DNA from: Tridacna crocea
Lineage: Eukaryota; Mollusca; Bivalvia; Cardiida; Cardiidae
Length of the DNA stretch: 64,000 nucleotides
Direction of reading: 5' to 3'
Assembly (NCBI GenBank): GCA_943736015.1
Contig: OX031069.1
Location: 23,317,235 to 23,381,234 of the forward strand
Below, piece after piece: positions 33,701-38,271 of the stretch (its first letter is position 1; each line of letters opens with the position of its first letter). The notes under the pieces were generated by a model. The model searched no databases, had not been told where the DNA came from, and saw only the letters and a program-made list of their open reading frames with translations. A program made the translations under genes and the position numbers.

Positions 33701-36508
33701 TGCCTCTTTTCATGTATTTTTTGCAGGGGACCATTTTGTCAGATGAGCACTTTAAGGCCTTAAGGCCTATGGCTCTTTTGTTTCTTTTCATGTATTATTG
33801 CAGGGGACCATTTTGTCAGATGAGCACTATAAGACCTATGGCTCTCTTGTTTCTTTTCATGTATTATTGCAGGGGACCATTTTTTCAGATGAACACTTTA
33901 AGGCCTATGGCTCTCATGCCTCTTTTTATATATTATTGCTGGGGACCATTTTTTCAGATGAGCACTTTAAGGTCTAATCTCTCTTGCCTCTTTCCATGTA
34001 CTATTGCAGGGGACCATTTTGTCAGATGAGCACTTTAAAGCCTATGGATCTCATGCCTCTTTTCATGTATTATTGCAGGGGACCATTATGTCAGATTAGC
34101 ACTTAAAGGCCTATGGCTCTCTTGCCTCTTGTCATGTATTATTGCAGGGGACCATTTTGTCAGATGAGCACTTTAAGGCCTATGGCTCTCTTGTTTCTTG
34201 TCATGTATTATTGCAGGGGACCATTTTGTCAGATGAGCACTTTAAGGCTTATGTCTCTCTTGTTTCTTATCATGTATTATTGCAGGGGACCATTTTGTCA
34301 GATGAGCACTTTAAGGCCTTAAGGCCTATGGCTCTCTTGTTTCTTGTCATGTATAATTGTAGGGGACCATTTTGTCAGATGAGCACTTTAAGACCTATGG
34401 CTCTCTTGTTTCTTTTCATGTATTATTGCAGGGGACCATTTTGTCAGATTTGCACTTTAAGGCCTATGGCTCTCTTGTCTCTTGTCATGTATTATTGCAG
34501 GGGACCATTTTTTCAGATGAGCACTTTAAGGCATATGGCTCTCTTGTTTCTTGTCATGTATTATTGCAGGGGACCATTTTGTCAGATGAGTACTTTAAGG
34601 TTTCATCTCTCTTTTCTCTTGTCATGTATTATTGCAGGGGACCATTTGACCTACACTACTATCATGCCACTCAGAAAATCTACCAGAAGGGAAAGGAGCC
34701 AATCCGAGCAAGATGGGTTCCCATAGATACAGAACTGCTGCTACAACATCAGAAGAGATTGAATCTCATACCGTGTACTTTTACTGTTAATGGTATGTGC
34801 TGTAACATGCTTGTTTACTAAACATTCTCTTCTAAACCTTTACTAGGTTTTGACCCTGAGAAGAAACCATCTGAAAGCATTGCGAGAAAAGAAGAAATAC
34901 TGCTAACCAGCATTTTCTTTTTTTTCCCACAATCTCTTTTTTATTCTTTCAGTAACAAAGTTTGTTACTGGAGCATTATTTAACTCATTACCAAACGACA
35001 AAATTTTAGGTTTGTCCAAGTCGAAAGCATTTGCAGACAACAAAATAAAAGTGACTGAAAATTTGAAATTTGTTTTGGGAAGGTAGAAAACATTGTTTTC
35101 TACAGGCTTCTTTCTCAGGGTCGTCAAAAGTAGGGCTTGTGTGGTTAATGGGTTAATGGATGTGTCGTCTGCAAATTCTTTCATTTCGGACAAGGCTATA
35201 ATTTTGTCATCTGGTAAAGGGTATATCTCATTACAAATGGACAAAAATTTGGATACACTGAAATTTAAAGAATACTAGTATACCTTTTAGTGTTGCACAG
35301 AACGGTTGCTATCTTTAAAAGAATAAAAACCACTGTTGGAAAAGAAGAAAAGGCTGAGTACTGATTACCAGCATTTCTTTTTTTTTTGTTTTTAAATGCC
35401 TCTCTCTGAAGATCCTGAAAACATGGGACTATTATATGATACTCCTATACCAAACAGGGTACAGGACAATTAGATAATAAAACTTAAGAATTATCCATAT
35501 TGACCATTTTCAGATGATGAATTTATTATTGCTAAATTGGTGGGACATTCCCTATAGTGGGTAGAAAACATTCTGAAAGAGAAGAAAAATGCTAGTTACC
35601 CTCCTTCTTACACATTGCTTTCAGTAGTTATACACTTGCAAAACAAATGTTTTCGGGGTATACTCGAATCAGCCTGTGTATCCGTCTGTGTGTCCGTCAG
35701 TGTACAAAATACTAGTAATTTTGTGTCGCCAACTCCTTCTTAGTTTTCCTTCAATTGCATTGAAACTTTTGAAATATACTGATCATAATTATATTGAAAC
35801 TTTACAATTTTTCTGTCAAATCACTGGCAGGGTATAAAGTTGCATTCAGTGACAGCTCTAGTTTATTTAAGAAATAATCTTCTTTATCGTAGTATATCGT
35901 TCAATAAACCACAGTTGTGAGTTATGGGGCACAATAAATAATCTACGAGGGCAATAGCTATCGCCCTCGTGGATTATTTATTGTGCCTTATAACTCACAA
36001 CTGTGGTTTATTGAATGATATACCACGATAGAAAGAAGATTATTTCGATTCTAACTTGGCCAATTCTTAATGAAAGGAAAACAAGTTCAAACTAAGAGAA
36101 AAAATGCAGATGAAGATTATGTTCCATTGAATAACTCACTCATTGAATGACGTCACTCTGCATGGATTGTTGTAGATTTTACCATGTTTTCCTTGCACTG
36201 TGTTTACAGAGCCAAAGTCACATGTCATGTTAGAATCTTCATTTAAATAGTATTCAGGATTGTTTGGTAAATGTTTGACTTTCTTGGGGGCCTACATTAA
36301 AGTAATCTTTTACCAAGCAAGAAAATTTCATACTTGTCCAATTTGAAAGCATTTGCAGATGATAATACAGAAGTAATTAAAATGATAATTTCTGTCTTTT
36401 TTTATTTTGTTTCTTTTCACAGAGGCTCAAGGAAAATCAGCCCAAGCAAAAGAACAGAAATCTGGAAAAAAGAAGAAAAAACGCAAGCAGAAAAAGAAAA
36501 AAGCTTAG
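536..36508 (+). CDS. ICE2: ICE2 (NARG2) orthologue, little elongation complex subunit 2; partial at the N-terminus, 17 exons in window
   Basis: Little elongation complex subunit 2 works with ICE1 and ELL in the nucleus to promote Pol II transcription of snRNA genes. Joining 17 exons by GT/AG (one GC/AG) sites with consistent phases gives about 1,187 residues ending at TAG 36506-36508; human ICE2 is 982 residues. From memory of the vertebrate protein, collinear matches include a FPRF segment and EQKSYLD (N-terminal part), VEQQKFMKFL, LWNMPVTV, IIYVDKPL, then after a long acidic/serine-rich disordered middle the C-terminal NARG2_C domain: WKFGDFNLLIRC, LEYQPYYG, LPAGQYLV, RWVPIDTELLL and IPCTF. 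The tail is lysine-rich (KKKKKRKQKKKKA). The first coding exon(s), perhaps 80-100 residues, lie left of base 1. Intron sizes range from about 0.15 to 8.4 kb and nearly all of that length is repeats. Family and domain order are well supported; exon 15869-15889 is tentative. Confidence 0.9.
724..1184. mobile_element. Two TTAA MITEs (type A) in opposite orientation sharing one TTAA
   Basis: 724-959 (minus) and 956-1184 (plus) abut at a single TTAA (956-959). The pair forms a head-to-head inverted repeat. A C/CA-rich microsatellite follows at 1203-1231. Confidence 0.85.
1403..1632 (-). mobile_element. TTAA MITE, type A
   Basis: Complete. Followed at 1633-1866 by unassigned intron sequence with a decayed hairpin half near 1715. 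Confidence 0.85.
1867..2320 (-). mobile_element. Two tandem TTAA MITEs, type A
   Basis: 1867-2084 and 2081-2320 share the TTAA at 2081-2084 and lie in the same orientation; the second has lost its right TTAA and sits 80 bp upstream of ICE2 exon b. Confidence 0.82.
2401..2520 (+). CDS. ICE2: ICE2 exon b
   Basis: tttcag/GGG to GGG/gtatgt, 40 codons, phase 0 at both ends. The peptide GLLHRVEVEQQKFMKFLRY corresponds to the EVTEFLKFL helix of vertebrate ICE2. Confidence 0.87.
2809..3037 (+). mobile_element. TTAA MITE, type B
   Basis: Subfamily B: left end TTAACCCTTTACTCCATAG, hairpin AAAGGTGAAATTGCTCGTCA, right end ATGGGGTAAAGGGTTAA. TTAA at both ends. Confidence 0.88.
3100..4010. repeat. Tandem units of about 150-225 bp from a dispersed repeat
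   Basis: Four units share CTCCAACATTAGTGCTCAAA, TACCTCTTTCC(C/T)GGTTTCTC and GGGGGCTTCATGTAAAAA. Units begin near 3329, 3481, 3686 and 3909. The region from 3100 to 3328 looks like the head of the same element. No conserved coding frame. Confidence 0.75.
4027..4130 (+). mobile_element. TTAA MITE fragment
   Basis: Hairpin and right flank only, ending at the TTAA shared with the next element. Confidence 0.6.
4127..4580 (-). mobile_element. Type B MITE followed by type A MITE, shared TTAA
   Basis: 4127-4355 is type B reversed; 4352-4580 is type A reversed. With the fragment at 4027-4130 and an end fragment at 4581-4612, this makes a run of four elements just upstream of ICE2 exon c. Confidence 0.83.
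4634..4768 (+). CDS. ICE2: ICE2 exon c
   Basis: aaacag/GAA to CTG/gtaagt, 45 codons, phase 0. It encodes TQFPRFYQPVKRVDL. The acceptor has almost no pyrimidine tract because a MITE end fragment (4581-4612) lies just upstream; the alternative acceptor ttattag at 4609 would hit an immediate stop in phase. Confidence 0.8.
4884..5111 (+). mobile_element. TTAA MITE, type A with C-like ends
   Basis: Ends CCCTTTCCCAAACAATC and GGGAAAGGGTTAA, but hairpin AAAATGCTGGT: a type C end with a type A core. A decayed copy follows near 5112-5220. Confidence 0.85.
5268..5495 (-). mobile_element. TTAA MITE, type C
   Basis: Subfamily C: ends TTAACCCTTTCCCAAACA / GGGAAAGGGTTAA, hairpin core GAGAAATTGCTCGTTACGAG. 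TTAA both ends; it ends 36 bp before ICE2 exon d. Confidence 0.88.
5532..5672 (+). CDS. ICE2: ICE2 exon d
   Basis: tctttcag/GGC to GAG/gtatca, 47 codons, phase 0. It encodes GTVPRMVLPQVVSGLPQPC and ends VWDHE. It is weakly conserved and was assigned from phase and position. Confidence 0.8.
5822..6052 (-). mobile_element. TTAA MITE, type A
   Basis: Right TTAA mutated to TTAC. A CT-rich stretch follows at 6225-6345; otherwise 6053-6500 shows nothing recognisable. Confidence 0.8.
6508..6878. mobile_element. Decayed TTAA MITE plus a second half copy
   Basis: 6508-6735 is plus and degenerate; 6787-6878 keeps one hairpin arm and the right end GGTAAAGGGTTGA. They end 40 bp before ICE2 exon e. Confidence 0.65.
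6918..7074 (+). CDS. ICE2: ICE2 exon e
   Basis: ttttacag/GAA to CAAG/gtgaat, ending in phase 1. It carries FVFTSSAIKHLVEH and KLWNMPVTVRDY, the clear counterpart of the vertebrate LTSQSLFTLL...EQWEIPVCI segment. Confidence 0.88.
7167..7394 (-). mobile_element. TTAA MITE, type A
   Basis: Complete, TTAA both ends, 93 bp past the donor of ICE2 exon e. Confidence 0.87.
7620..7860 (+). mobile_element. tRNA-derived SINE
   Basis: tRNA-like head with A-box-like GACTCGATGGTTAGCA and B box GGTTCGATACC (7677-7687), body with TTTCTTTC and GGAAAGAAA segments, and tail GTTAAAATGGCGTTAAAC. Same tail as copies near 17640 and 57715. Confidence 0.75.
7861..8421. other. Intron sequence with AACG/GTTAA-rich palindromic pieces, no gene recognised
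   Basis: 7865-7980 contains several GTTAACG motifs resembling the hairpin at 9792-9937. 7997-8371 is an open frame of 124 codons with no family I recognise and no splice context. Confidence 0.4.
8422..9637. repeat. 1.2-kb foldback element whose arms are tandem repeats
   Basis: Left arm from 8422 (CTCCCTAAAAAGCGTCTAC) is the reverse complement of the right arm ending about 9637 (GTAGACGCTTTTTAGGGAG). Arms are about 480 bp with a 220-bp spacer. Each arm holds two direct units of about 220 bp carrying GTGTGCGTACGTTTTACTAT and runs of GTCTACAAG; the spacer holds a fifth, diverged unit. No coding potential. Confidence 0.88.
9792..9937. repeat. Hairpin with about 42-bp arms
   Basis: TTAATTCACG at the left and CGTGAATTAA at the right; arms contain CGTTAACATTCGCAGAGGCC and its complement. 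MITE-like. Confidence 0.75.
9950..10060 (-). mobile_element. TTAA MITE fragment
   Basis: Partial hairpin (AAATGTTG/CAACATC) and right flank. Confidence 0.6.
10196..10370 (+). mobile_element. TTAA MITE fragment, degenerate
   Basis: Hairpin GAAGAAAATGCTTGGAACAA with its complement; right end cut by the next element. Confidence 0.6.
10375..11632. mobile_element. 1.26-kb element with short TIRs and internal tandem units of about 150 bp
   Basis: Starts ATACGCCCAAAGGG and ends CCCTTCGGGCGTAT, near-perfect 14-bp inverted ends. Inside, about six units of CCATAACTTCCAAACTATAA ... GAACACATTATGGAGAAGTG ... GAGTTATTGCCCTTTG. No transposase. It ends 108 bp before ICE2 exon f. Confidence 0.78.
11741..13241 (+). 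CDS. ICE2: ICE2 exon f, large central exon
   Basis: tgtttttcag/AAGG to ATAG/gtaagc, 1,501 nt, phase 1 in and phase 2 out. It opens with the conserved HKIIYVDKPLIKTTQYTV and DRNKLYQKYALKS, then about 450 residues rich in Ser, Glu, Asp and Lys without predicted folds, including an ESDSDQSDDGLVIDVP acidic patch (vertebrates have DTDEECLIIDTE here) and a basic KRRSVEI...PKRRSLRS stretch that could be a nuclear localisation signal. Confidence 0.92.
13715..13948 (+). mobile_element. TTAA MITE, type B-like variant
   Basis: Hairpin AAGGTGAAATTGCTCAAATG with its complement; right half diverged from other B copies. Confidence 0.8.
14163..14264 (+). mobile_element. TTAA MITE right-end fragment
   Basis: Keeps GTCTGCAAATGCGTTAGATT and TTGTAATGAGTTAA only. 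Confidence 0.6.
14387..14478 (+). CDS. ICE2: ICE2 exon g
   Basis: cttgtag/GATC to ATCAG/gtatca, phase 2 in and phase 1 out. In that phase it encodes RITRSKSASAEV and FRRVTRKSLGS, a basic serine-rich continuation of exon f. Another frame is also open, but only this one joins correctly. Confidence 0.75.
14486..14860. mobile_element. Truncated MITE followed by complete type A MITE
   Basis: 14486-14636 (plus, truncated) begins 7 bp past the donor of ICE2 exon g; 14633-14860 (minus) is complete with both TTAA. Confidence 0.82.
15224..15274 (+). CDS. ICE2: ICE2 exon h, short
   Basis: The acceptor chosen is aactacag/TGCC, because the upstream ctag/GTAA gives a stop in the required phase. 51 nt, ends ATTG/gtattt in phase 1, encoding VPEQLFLSSIEEFEVEI. 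Confidence 0.7.
15336..15563 (+). mobile_element. TTAA MITE, type C
   Basis: Complete, both TTAA, 61 bp past the donor of ICE2 exon h. Confidence 0.88.
15633..15861 (-). mobile_element. TTAA MITE, type A, abutting the candidate micro-exon
   Basis: Right end GGTAAAGTGTTAA is 7 bp before the putative 3' splice site at 15868/15869. Confidence 0.83.
15869..15889 (+). CDS. ICE2: ICE2 candidate 21-nt micro-exon
   Basis: cttgaag/AGTT to TACG/gtaaga; phase 1 on both sides, so inclusion adds EFHKWKY and skipping is also in frame. The acceptor has no pyrimidine tract and lies 8 bp past the TTAA end of a MITE (15633-15861). Confidence 0.35.
16040..16498 (+). CDS. ICE2: ICE2 exon i
   Basis: tttgttgcag/ATGA to CAGTG/gttagt, phase 1 both sides. 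It is charged and Lys/Glu-rich and ends NLQAKLWKPVEKKGTASG, leading into the NARG2_C domain. Confidence 0.88.
16547..16775 (-). mobile_element. TTAA MITE, type A
   Basis: Complete, 48 bp past the donor of ICE2 exon i. Confidence 0.87.
17016..17244 (-). mobile_element. TTAA MITE, type A
   Basis: Complete; left end reads TTAACCGTTTACC. Confidence 0.87.
17352..17655 (+). mobile_element. tRNA-derived SINE, full length
   Basis: Head CACAGTGGCACAGTCGGTAG, B box GGTTTGATCCC (17409-17419), tail GCGTTAAATACCATACAATC. It shows the uninterrupted tail that is split by a MITE at 57718. Confidence 0.78.
17811..17944 (+). CDS. ICE2: ICE2 exon j, start of NARG2_C domain
   Basis: atttgtag/GTTC to ACAG/gtatgt, phase 1 to 0. 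It encodes SKVMFPLTHNVTYHQWKFGD and FNLLIRCSYHG, the hallmark core of the C-terminal domain. Confidence 0.92.
18045..18168 (+). mobile_element. TTAA MITE fragment
   Basis: Left half and hairpin; the right half is replaced by the next repeat. Confidence 0.6.
18169..19310 (+). repeat. CCCCCGCAAAACGAA element with tandem units of about 150 bp
   Basis: Begins ATACCCCCGCAAAACGAA, then units of TTGTGTCGCAAACTCCTCC ... TTGTATTGAAACTTTGCACA ... GAACTTGACACTTTT. A second head starts at 19076 after T/G homopolymers (19093-19132). It runs to within 5 bp of ICE2 exon k. Confidence 0.7.
19316..19442 (+). CDS. ICE2: ICE2 exon k
   Basis: cctttag/GGG to AGAG/gtaagt, phase 0 to 1. It encodes ATKLEYQPYYGFEKQAVSDI. 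A second donor seven bases upstream (CTTTG/gtaaga) would frameshift the next exon. Confidence 0.9.
19655..19769 (+). mobile_element. Fragment of the AGCTCACCTGAG-type element
   Basis: GGTGAGCTTTTGTGATCATG and ACCTTGTATATGCCCCAGAG resemble the head at 23250, then it is cut by a MITE. Confidence 0.5.
19770..19997 (+). mobile_element. TTAA MITE, type A
   Basis: Complete, both TTAA; right end of the GGGAAAGGGTTAA form. Confidence 0.85.
20070..20735 (+). mobile_element. Run of three MITEs (A without hairpin, B, degenerate A)
   Basis: 20070-20240 lacks the hairpin core (AACATTGTTTTCTCTC joins the arms); 20280-20512 is type B with an extra copy of the loop bases; 20509-20735 is degenerate and ends 40 bp before ICE2 exon l. 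Confidence 0.75.
20775..20859 (+). CDS. ICE2: ICE2 exon l, with GC donor
   Basis: gttacag/CTAG to TTCAG/gcaagt, phase 1 to 2. It encodes ARINPYNSEIMMMDSVELND. The donor is GC rather than GT but otherwise perfect consensus (CAG/GCAAGT), and the join to the next exon restores CGFRPTKAMG. Confidence 0.85.
21041..21262 (+). mobile_element. TTAA MITE, type A, asymmetric hairpin
   Basis: Hairpin shortened to GGAGAAAATGCCAGCATTTT; both TTAA kept. Confidence 0.82.
21357..21470 (+). mobile_element. Internally deleted TTAA MITE
   Basis: Hairpin joined directly to GGTAAAGAGTTTAA. Confidence 0.6.
21642..22166 (+). mobile_element. Two TTAA MITEs, type A
   Basis: 21642-21875 and 21938-22166, same orientation, 62 bp apart; the first contains a duplicated AGAAAACA before the hairpin. 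Confidence 0.83.
22208..22419. mobile_element. TTAA MITE, type D
   Basis: Different core: GATCAAGATCAGACTGC-type hairpin between TTAACCCTTATCC and CCTTAGGGTTAA. It ends 50 bp before ICE2 exon m. Confidence 0.8.
22470..22520 (+). CDS. ICE2: ICE2 exon m
   Basis: acattttag/GCCC to AAAGA/gtaaga, 51 nt, phase 2 both sides. It encodes PTKAMGDLQCILEGLKE, matching the helix before the LPxGxYL motif. Confidence 0.87.
22600..22873 (+). repeat. Duplicate of the 3' end of ICE2's last intron
   Basis: Matches 35795-35872 plus 36234-36420 in order and orientation, from TATTGAAACTTTTCAATTTT through GACTTTCTTGGGGGCCTACA to the tract TTTTGTTTCTTTTCAC. It stops where the real acceptor AG would be and is joined there to a MITE. 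Confidence 0.85.
22874..23098 (+). mobile_element. TTAA MITE, type A, left TTAA missing
   Basis: Left end begins ATTACCACAGAATCC directly after the duplicated pyrimidine tract. A decayed copy follows at 23100-23235. Confidence 0.8.
23250..25711 (+). mobile_element. AGCTCACCTGAGCAC element with about 16 tandem 145-bp units
   Basis: Head hairpin TAGCTCACCTGAGCACGAAG ... CATGGTGAGCT; units with GGTCAGGATGTTTGTCTGGA, GATATCTCGGACGAG and GGTCAAAAACTAGGTCAC; tail ACTCAGGTGAGTG and the hairpin GGGCCATCATGGCCCTCTTG. Terminal hairpin plus internal satellites suggest a Helitron/Helentron-derived non-autonomous element. Frames inside are short and not conserved. Confidence 0.8.
25715..25785 (-). mobile_element. 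TTAA MITE right-end fragment
   Basis: Ends GTGTGGTAAAGGGTTAA. Confidence 0.55.
25911..26065 (+). repeat. 28-bp minisatellite of GAGT type
   Basis: GTGAGTGATTCGGTGGATGT repeated about four times between plain GTGA repeats; it ends 43 bp before ICE2 exon n. Confidence 0.85.
26109..26192 (+). CDS. ICE2: ICE2 exon n
   Basis: ctaaacag/TTTG to AGAG/gtgagt, phase 2 both sides. It encodes LPAGQYLVNN and HVTIFKAAPEGE (vertebrate LQEGSYLLSH...LLIYKASDG). A 28-bp minisatellite ends about 43 bp upstream. Confidence 0.92.
26193..26598. other. Intron with one degenerate MITE
   Basis: 26390-26560 holds decayed MITE sequence (GGTGGGAAAAGAAGGCTGGC and TTTCAACTTGGCCCAGTCTA); the rest shows nothing. Confidence 0.45.
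26599..26826 (+). mobile_element. TTAA MITE, type A
   Basis: Left TTAA degraded (GTGAACTCTTTACC), right TTAA present. Confidence 0.8.
26904..27354 (+). mobile_element. TTAA MITE with a second MITE nested in it
   Basis: Left half 26904-27040 and right end 27269-27354 belong to one plus-oriented element; 27041-27268 is a minus-oriented copy inserted between them. The 69-bp array starts directly after. Confidence 0.7.
29029..29257 (-). mobile_element. TTAA MITE, type A, inside the 69-bp array (copy 1)
   Basis: Inserted at the TTAA of a GGCCTTAAGGCC junction; the same junction without insert occurs elsewhere in the array (for example near 28118 and 33757). Confidence 0.92.
30864..31092 (-). mobile_element. 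TTAA MITE, type A, inside the array (copy 2)
   Basis: Same insertion point as copy 1 relative to the units; right end GGTAATTGGTTAA is shared with copy 3 but not copy 1 (GGTAATGGGTTAA), so it spread with the higher-order unit rather than by transposition. Confidence 0.92.
32768..32996 (-). mobile_element. TTAA MITE, type A, inside the array (copy 3)
   Basis: Near-identical to copy 2, exactly 1,904 bp downstream of it. Confidence 0.92.
34638..34792 (+). CDS. ICE2: ICE2 exon o, preceded by the decoy-acceptor array
   Basis: attgcag/GGGACC to AATG/gtatgt, phase 2 to 1. It encodes GPFDLHYYHATQKIYQ, RARWVPIDTELLLQH and IPCTF, the most conserved end of NARG2_C. Its acceptor and first ten bases match every unit of the 69-bp array at 27356-34637. 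Confidence 0.92.
34793..35230. mobile_element. MITE fragments in ICE2's last intron
   Basis: 34838-34950 is a degenerate plus copy; 34980-35156 is a minus copy with the hairpin deleted; 35157-35225 is another right-end fragment. Confidence 0.65.
35636..35870 (+). repeat. Fragment of the CCCCCGCAAAACGAA-type element
   Basis: ACTTGCAAAACAAATGTTTT, ACTAGTAATTTTGTGTCGCC and CAGTGACAGCTCTAGTTT, the last being the element's usual end. Confidence 0.65.
35872..36055. repeat. Near-perfect inverted repeat, arms about 85 bp
   Basis: AAATAATCTTCTTTATCGTA at the left and its near-complement at the right, meeting at CGAGGGCAATAGCTATCGCC. It and the following sequence to 36233 are missing from the duplicate at 22600-22873. 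Confidence 0.85.
36423..36508 (+). CDS. ICE2: ICE2 last exon
   Basis: cttttcacag/AGGC, phase 1, to TAG at 36506-36508. It encodes EAQGKSAQAKEQKSGK followed by a run of Lys and Arg. A possible ATTAAA polyadenylation signal lies at 36556-36561. Confidence 0.88.
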
Positions 36509-38143
36509 ATGGATTTATTAAAATCTGTTTACCTACTTCTGTTACTATAAAATACATTAAACATTATGTTACAGTTTCTCCATTTGTCATACTAATTAAG
36601 GGTCCAGAAAATGGAACCATAATCAAAATGTTAAAGGCCCATTAGAGGCCAAATGCATCAAACTGGGAAACTTTAAGTTTTTTTGTTGGCTTTATTCTTC
36701 TGCTTGTAACAAGAATTTTGACCATCTGTACCGGCCTTACCGAACCATTTTTAATTTTTTCCTCACTGTTTATGGTACCAGAAGCTTTTGTGGACAGTGT
36801 AGATCAAGATCAGGTTGCACAATACAAGCAGTCTGATTTCTGATCTGCACAGTCCACTGCTATATCTTAATTTATGACAAAACTGTTTCTGGATCTTGTA
36901 GAGCACATGCATTTCTAGCTTTTTCAAAAATGCAGTTTATTCATTCAGTAAAAGGGTTATGGAAATTTTAGGTCTTATTTTCAGGAATTTTCAAAATCTA
37001 AAAATAATACCATTGGGGCTAAACCCAATGGTTTAGCCAATCAAGCCGTGTTACTTTCTATGTCTTAAGTTCGACTGTGAGTGAAACTCTGAGTGGTTGG
37101 TGAAAACATTAATTCTTCATCAGACAACAAAATTCAAGACATGTGCAATGTTACAGAAGATCTCACTCCTTTCTTACTGCATAGCTTTGTTCTGTATAAA
37201 GTCAGTACCTAACAACAGTGTTGCGGAGAATTCTCTTCAGCTTAGTTGTTATGGTGTTGGTCTTATAACTCTTCAAAATTTTAAACCCATCCAAATTGAA
37301 AGCATTTGTTGACAACAAATTAAACATGACTCACAAATTTAAACTTATTTTGGGAAGGGTAAAAAACATTGTAGGAAAAGGAGAAAATGCTGGTTACCAG
37401 CATTTTGTCCTTTTTCTACAATATTTTCAGAAAGCTTCTTTCTCGAGGTTGTTAAAAGCCGGGGTTGTGTGGTAAATGCACAGGTTCAAATCCTACCAGG
37501 TGTGGTTTGTTTCTGAGCTATGCATTTCTTGTCAACTCTTATGTTGGTAAGAGCAGATTGAAAGCATTTATAAATGACAAATCAAATTTGGTGCAGATGT
37601 TGAAGTTTGTCTTGAAAAGGTTACAAAACTGTGTGGAAAAAAAAAAAGGAGAAAATTGTGGTCACTAGCATTTTCTTTTTTCCCCAAAATGTTTTCTACT
37701 CTTCCAAAGTAAAGTTTATATTTTTGAGTCACTTTAATTTTGTCGTCTGCAAATGCTTTCAATTTGGACCAGTCTAAAATGTTTTTGTTTGGTAAAGGGT
37801 TTAGAGCATCAGACTCACAATAACTGCAATACTTTGAAGTGTATGAATTTAATTGACCTTTCTGTAAACGCGAGTTATGGCACGTGCCCCCTGAGTAACT
37901 GGCTTTATTGGCTGTCAAGCCTGACAAGCAAAAGAGATTGCGTCAAACTTTTTTATTTGCATGATGCCCAAGGCTGTGTTTTCATTGGCCGATAAGACGT
38001 TGGTAGACCTGTCAATGAAAATTGGCTGAAATGTCAATTTAGCTGTATTTTATACATATGATGCTAACATTTAGCCAGTATTGAGCCTTTGACTGTCTGA
38101 AACTGAAAAAAATATGTTCAGCTCTTGGTCACAGTCCATGATG
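36509..38143. other. Intergenic region between convergent ICE2 and acyl-CoA synthetase genes
   Basis: Contains ATTAAA at 36556, a type D MITE remnant (36775-36870), type A copies at 37262-37478 (minus) and 37552-37801 (composite), and a short inverted repeat around 37008-37036 (CCATTGGGGCTAAACCCAAT). No gene seen. Confidence 0.6.
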
Positions 38144-38271
38144 TTATAATTTAGACATATGACTTTGTTTTTCTTGAAGCACTCTACGAAGAATTTTGCC
38201 CGACAGCGTTCGCGGAATTTCATCGATGAATTCTACACCTCCTCGAAGCTGCATGTGAGGTGCCACTTTAC
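38144..38271 (-). CDS. Acyl-CoA synthetase last exon with SKL terminus
   Basis: Minus-strand ccttttcag/GTAAAG at 38271 to TAA at 38144-38146. It encodes KVAPHMQLRGGVEFIDEIPR then TLSGKILRRVLQ; the lysine of SGKILRR is the A10 catalytic lysine. It ends SHMSKL. Confidence 0.95.

Larger units (their letters stand above)
27356..34637 (+). repeat. 69-bp tandem array of copied 3' splice sites in ICE2 intron
   Basis: About 95 units by length, once three embedded MITEs are removed. Each unit carries a pyrimidine-rich stretch (CTCTCTTGTTTCTTGTCATG), the acceptor ATTATTGCAG/GGGACCATT and a spacer TTGTCAGATGAGCACTTTAA GGCC. The last unit runs straight into ICE2 exon 34638-34792, whose acceptor and first ten exonic bases are the same. 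Unit length is 23 codons, so long reading frames (MYYCRGPF... and HVLLQGTI...) arise in two frames. Variants include GAGCCC, GAACAC and CTTTAAGGTCTAATC forms. A higher-order period of 1,835-1,904 bp is superimposed. Confidence 0.95.

Noticed and set aside
27356-34637. CRISPR array
   Set aside because: Units are contiguous without unique spacers, the host is eukaryotic, and there are no cas genes.
27646-34726. Long open frames encoding MYYCRGPFFQMSPLRPMALL-type repeats, up to 270 codons
   Set aside because: They are by-products of a 69-bp non-coding unit whose length is a multiple of three; two frames are open at once, both reading through splice-site sequence.
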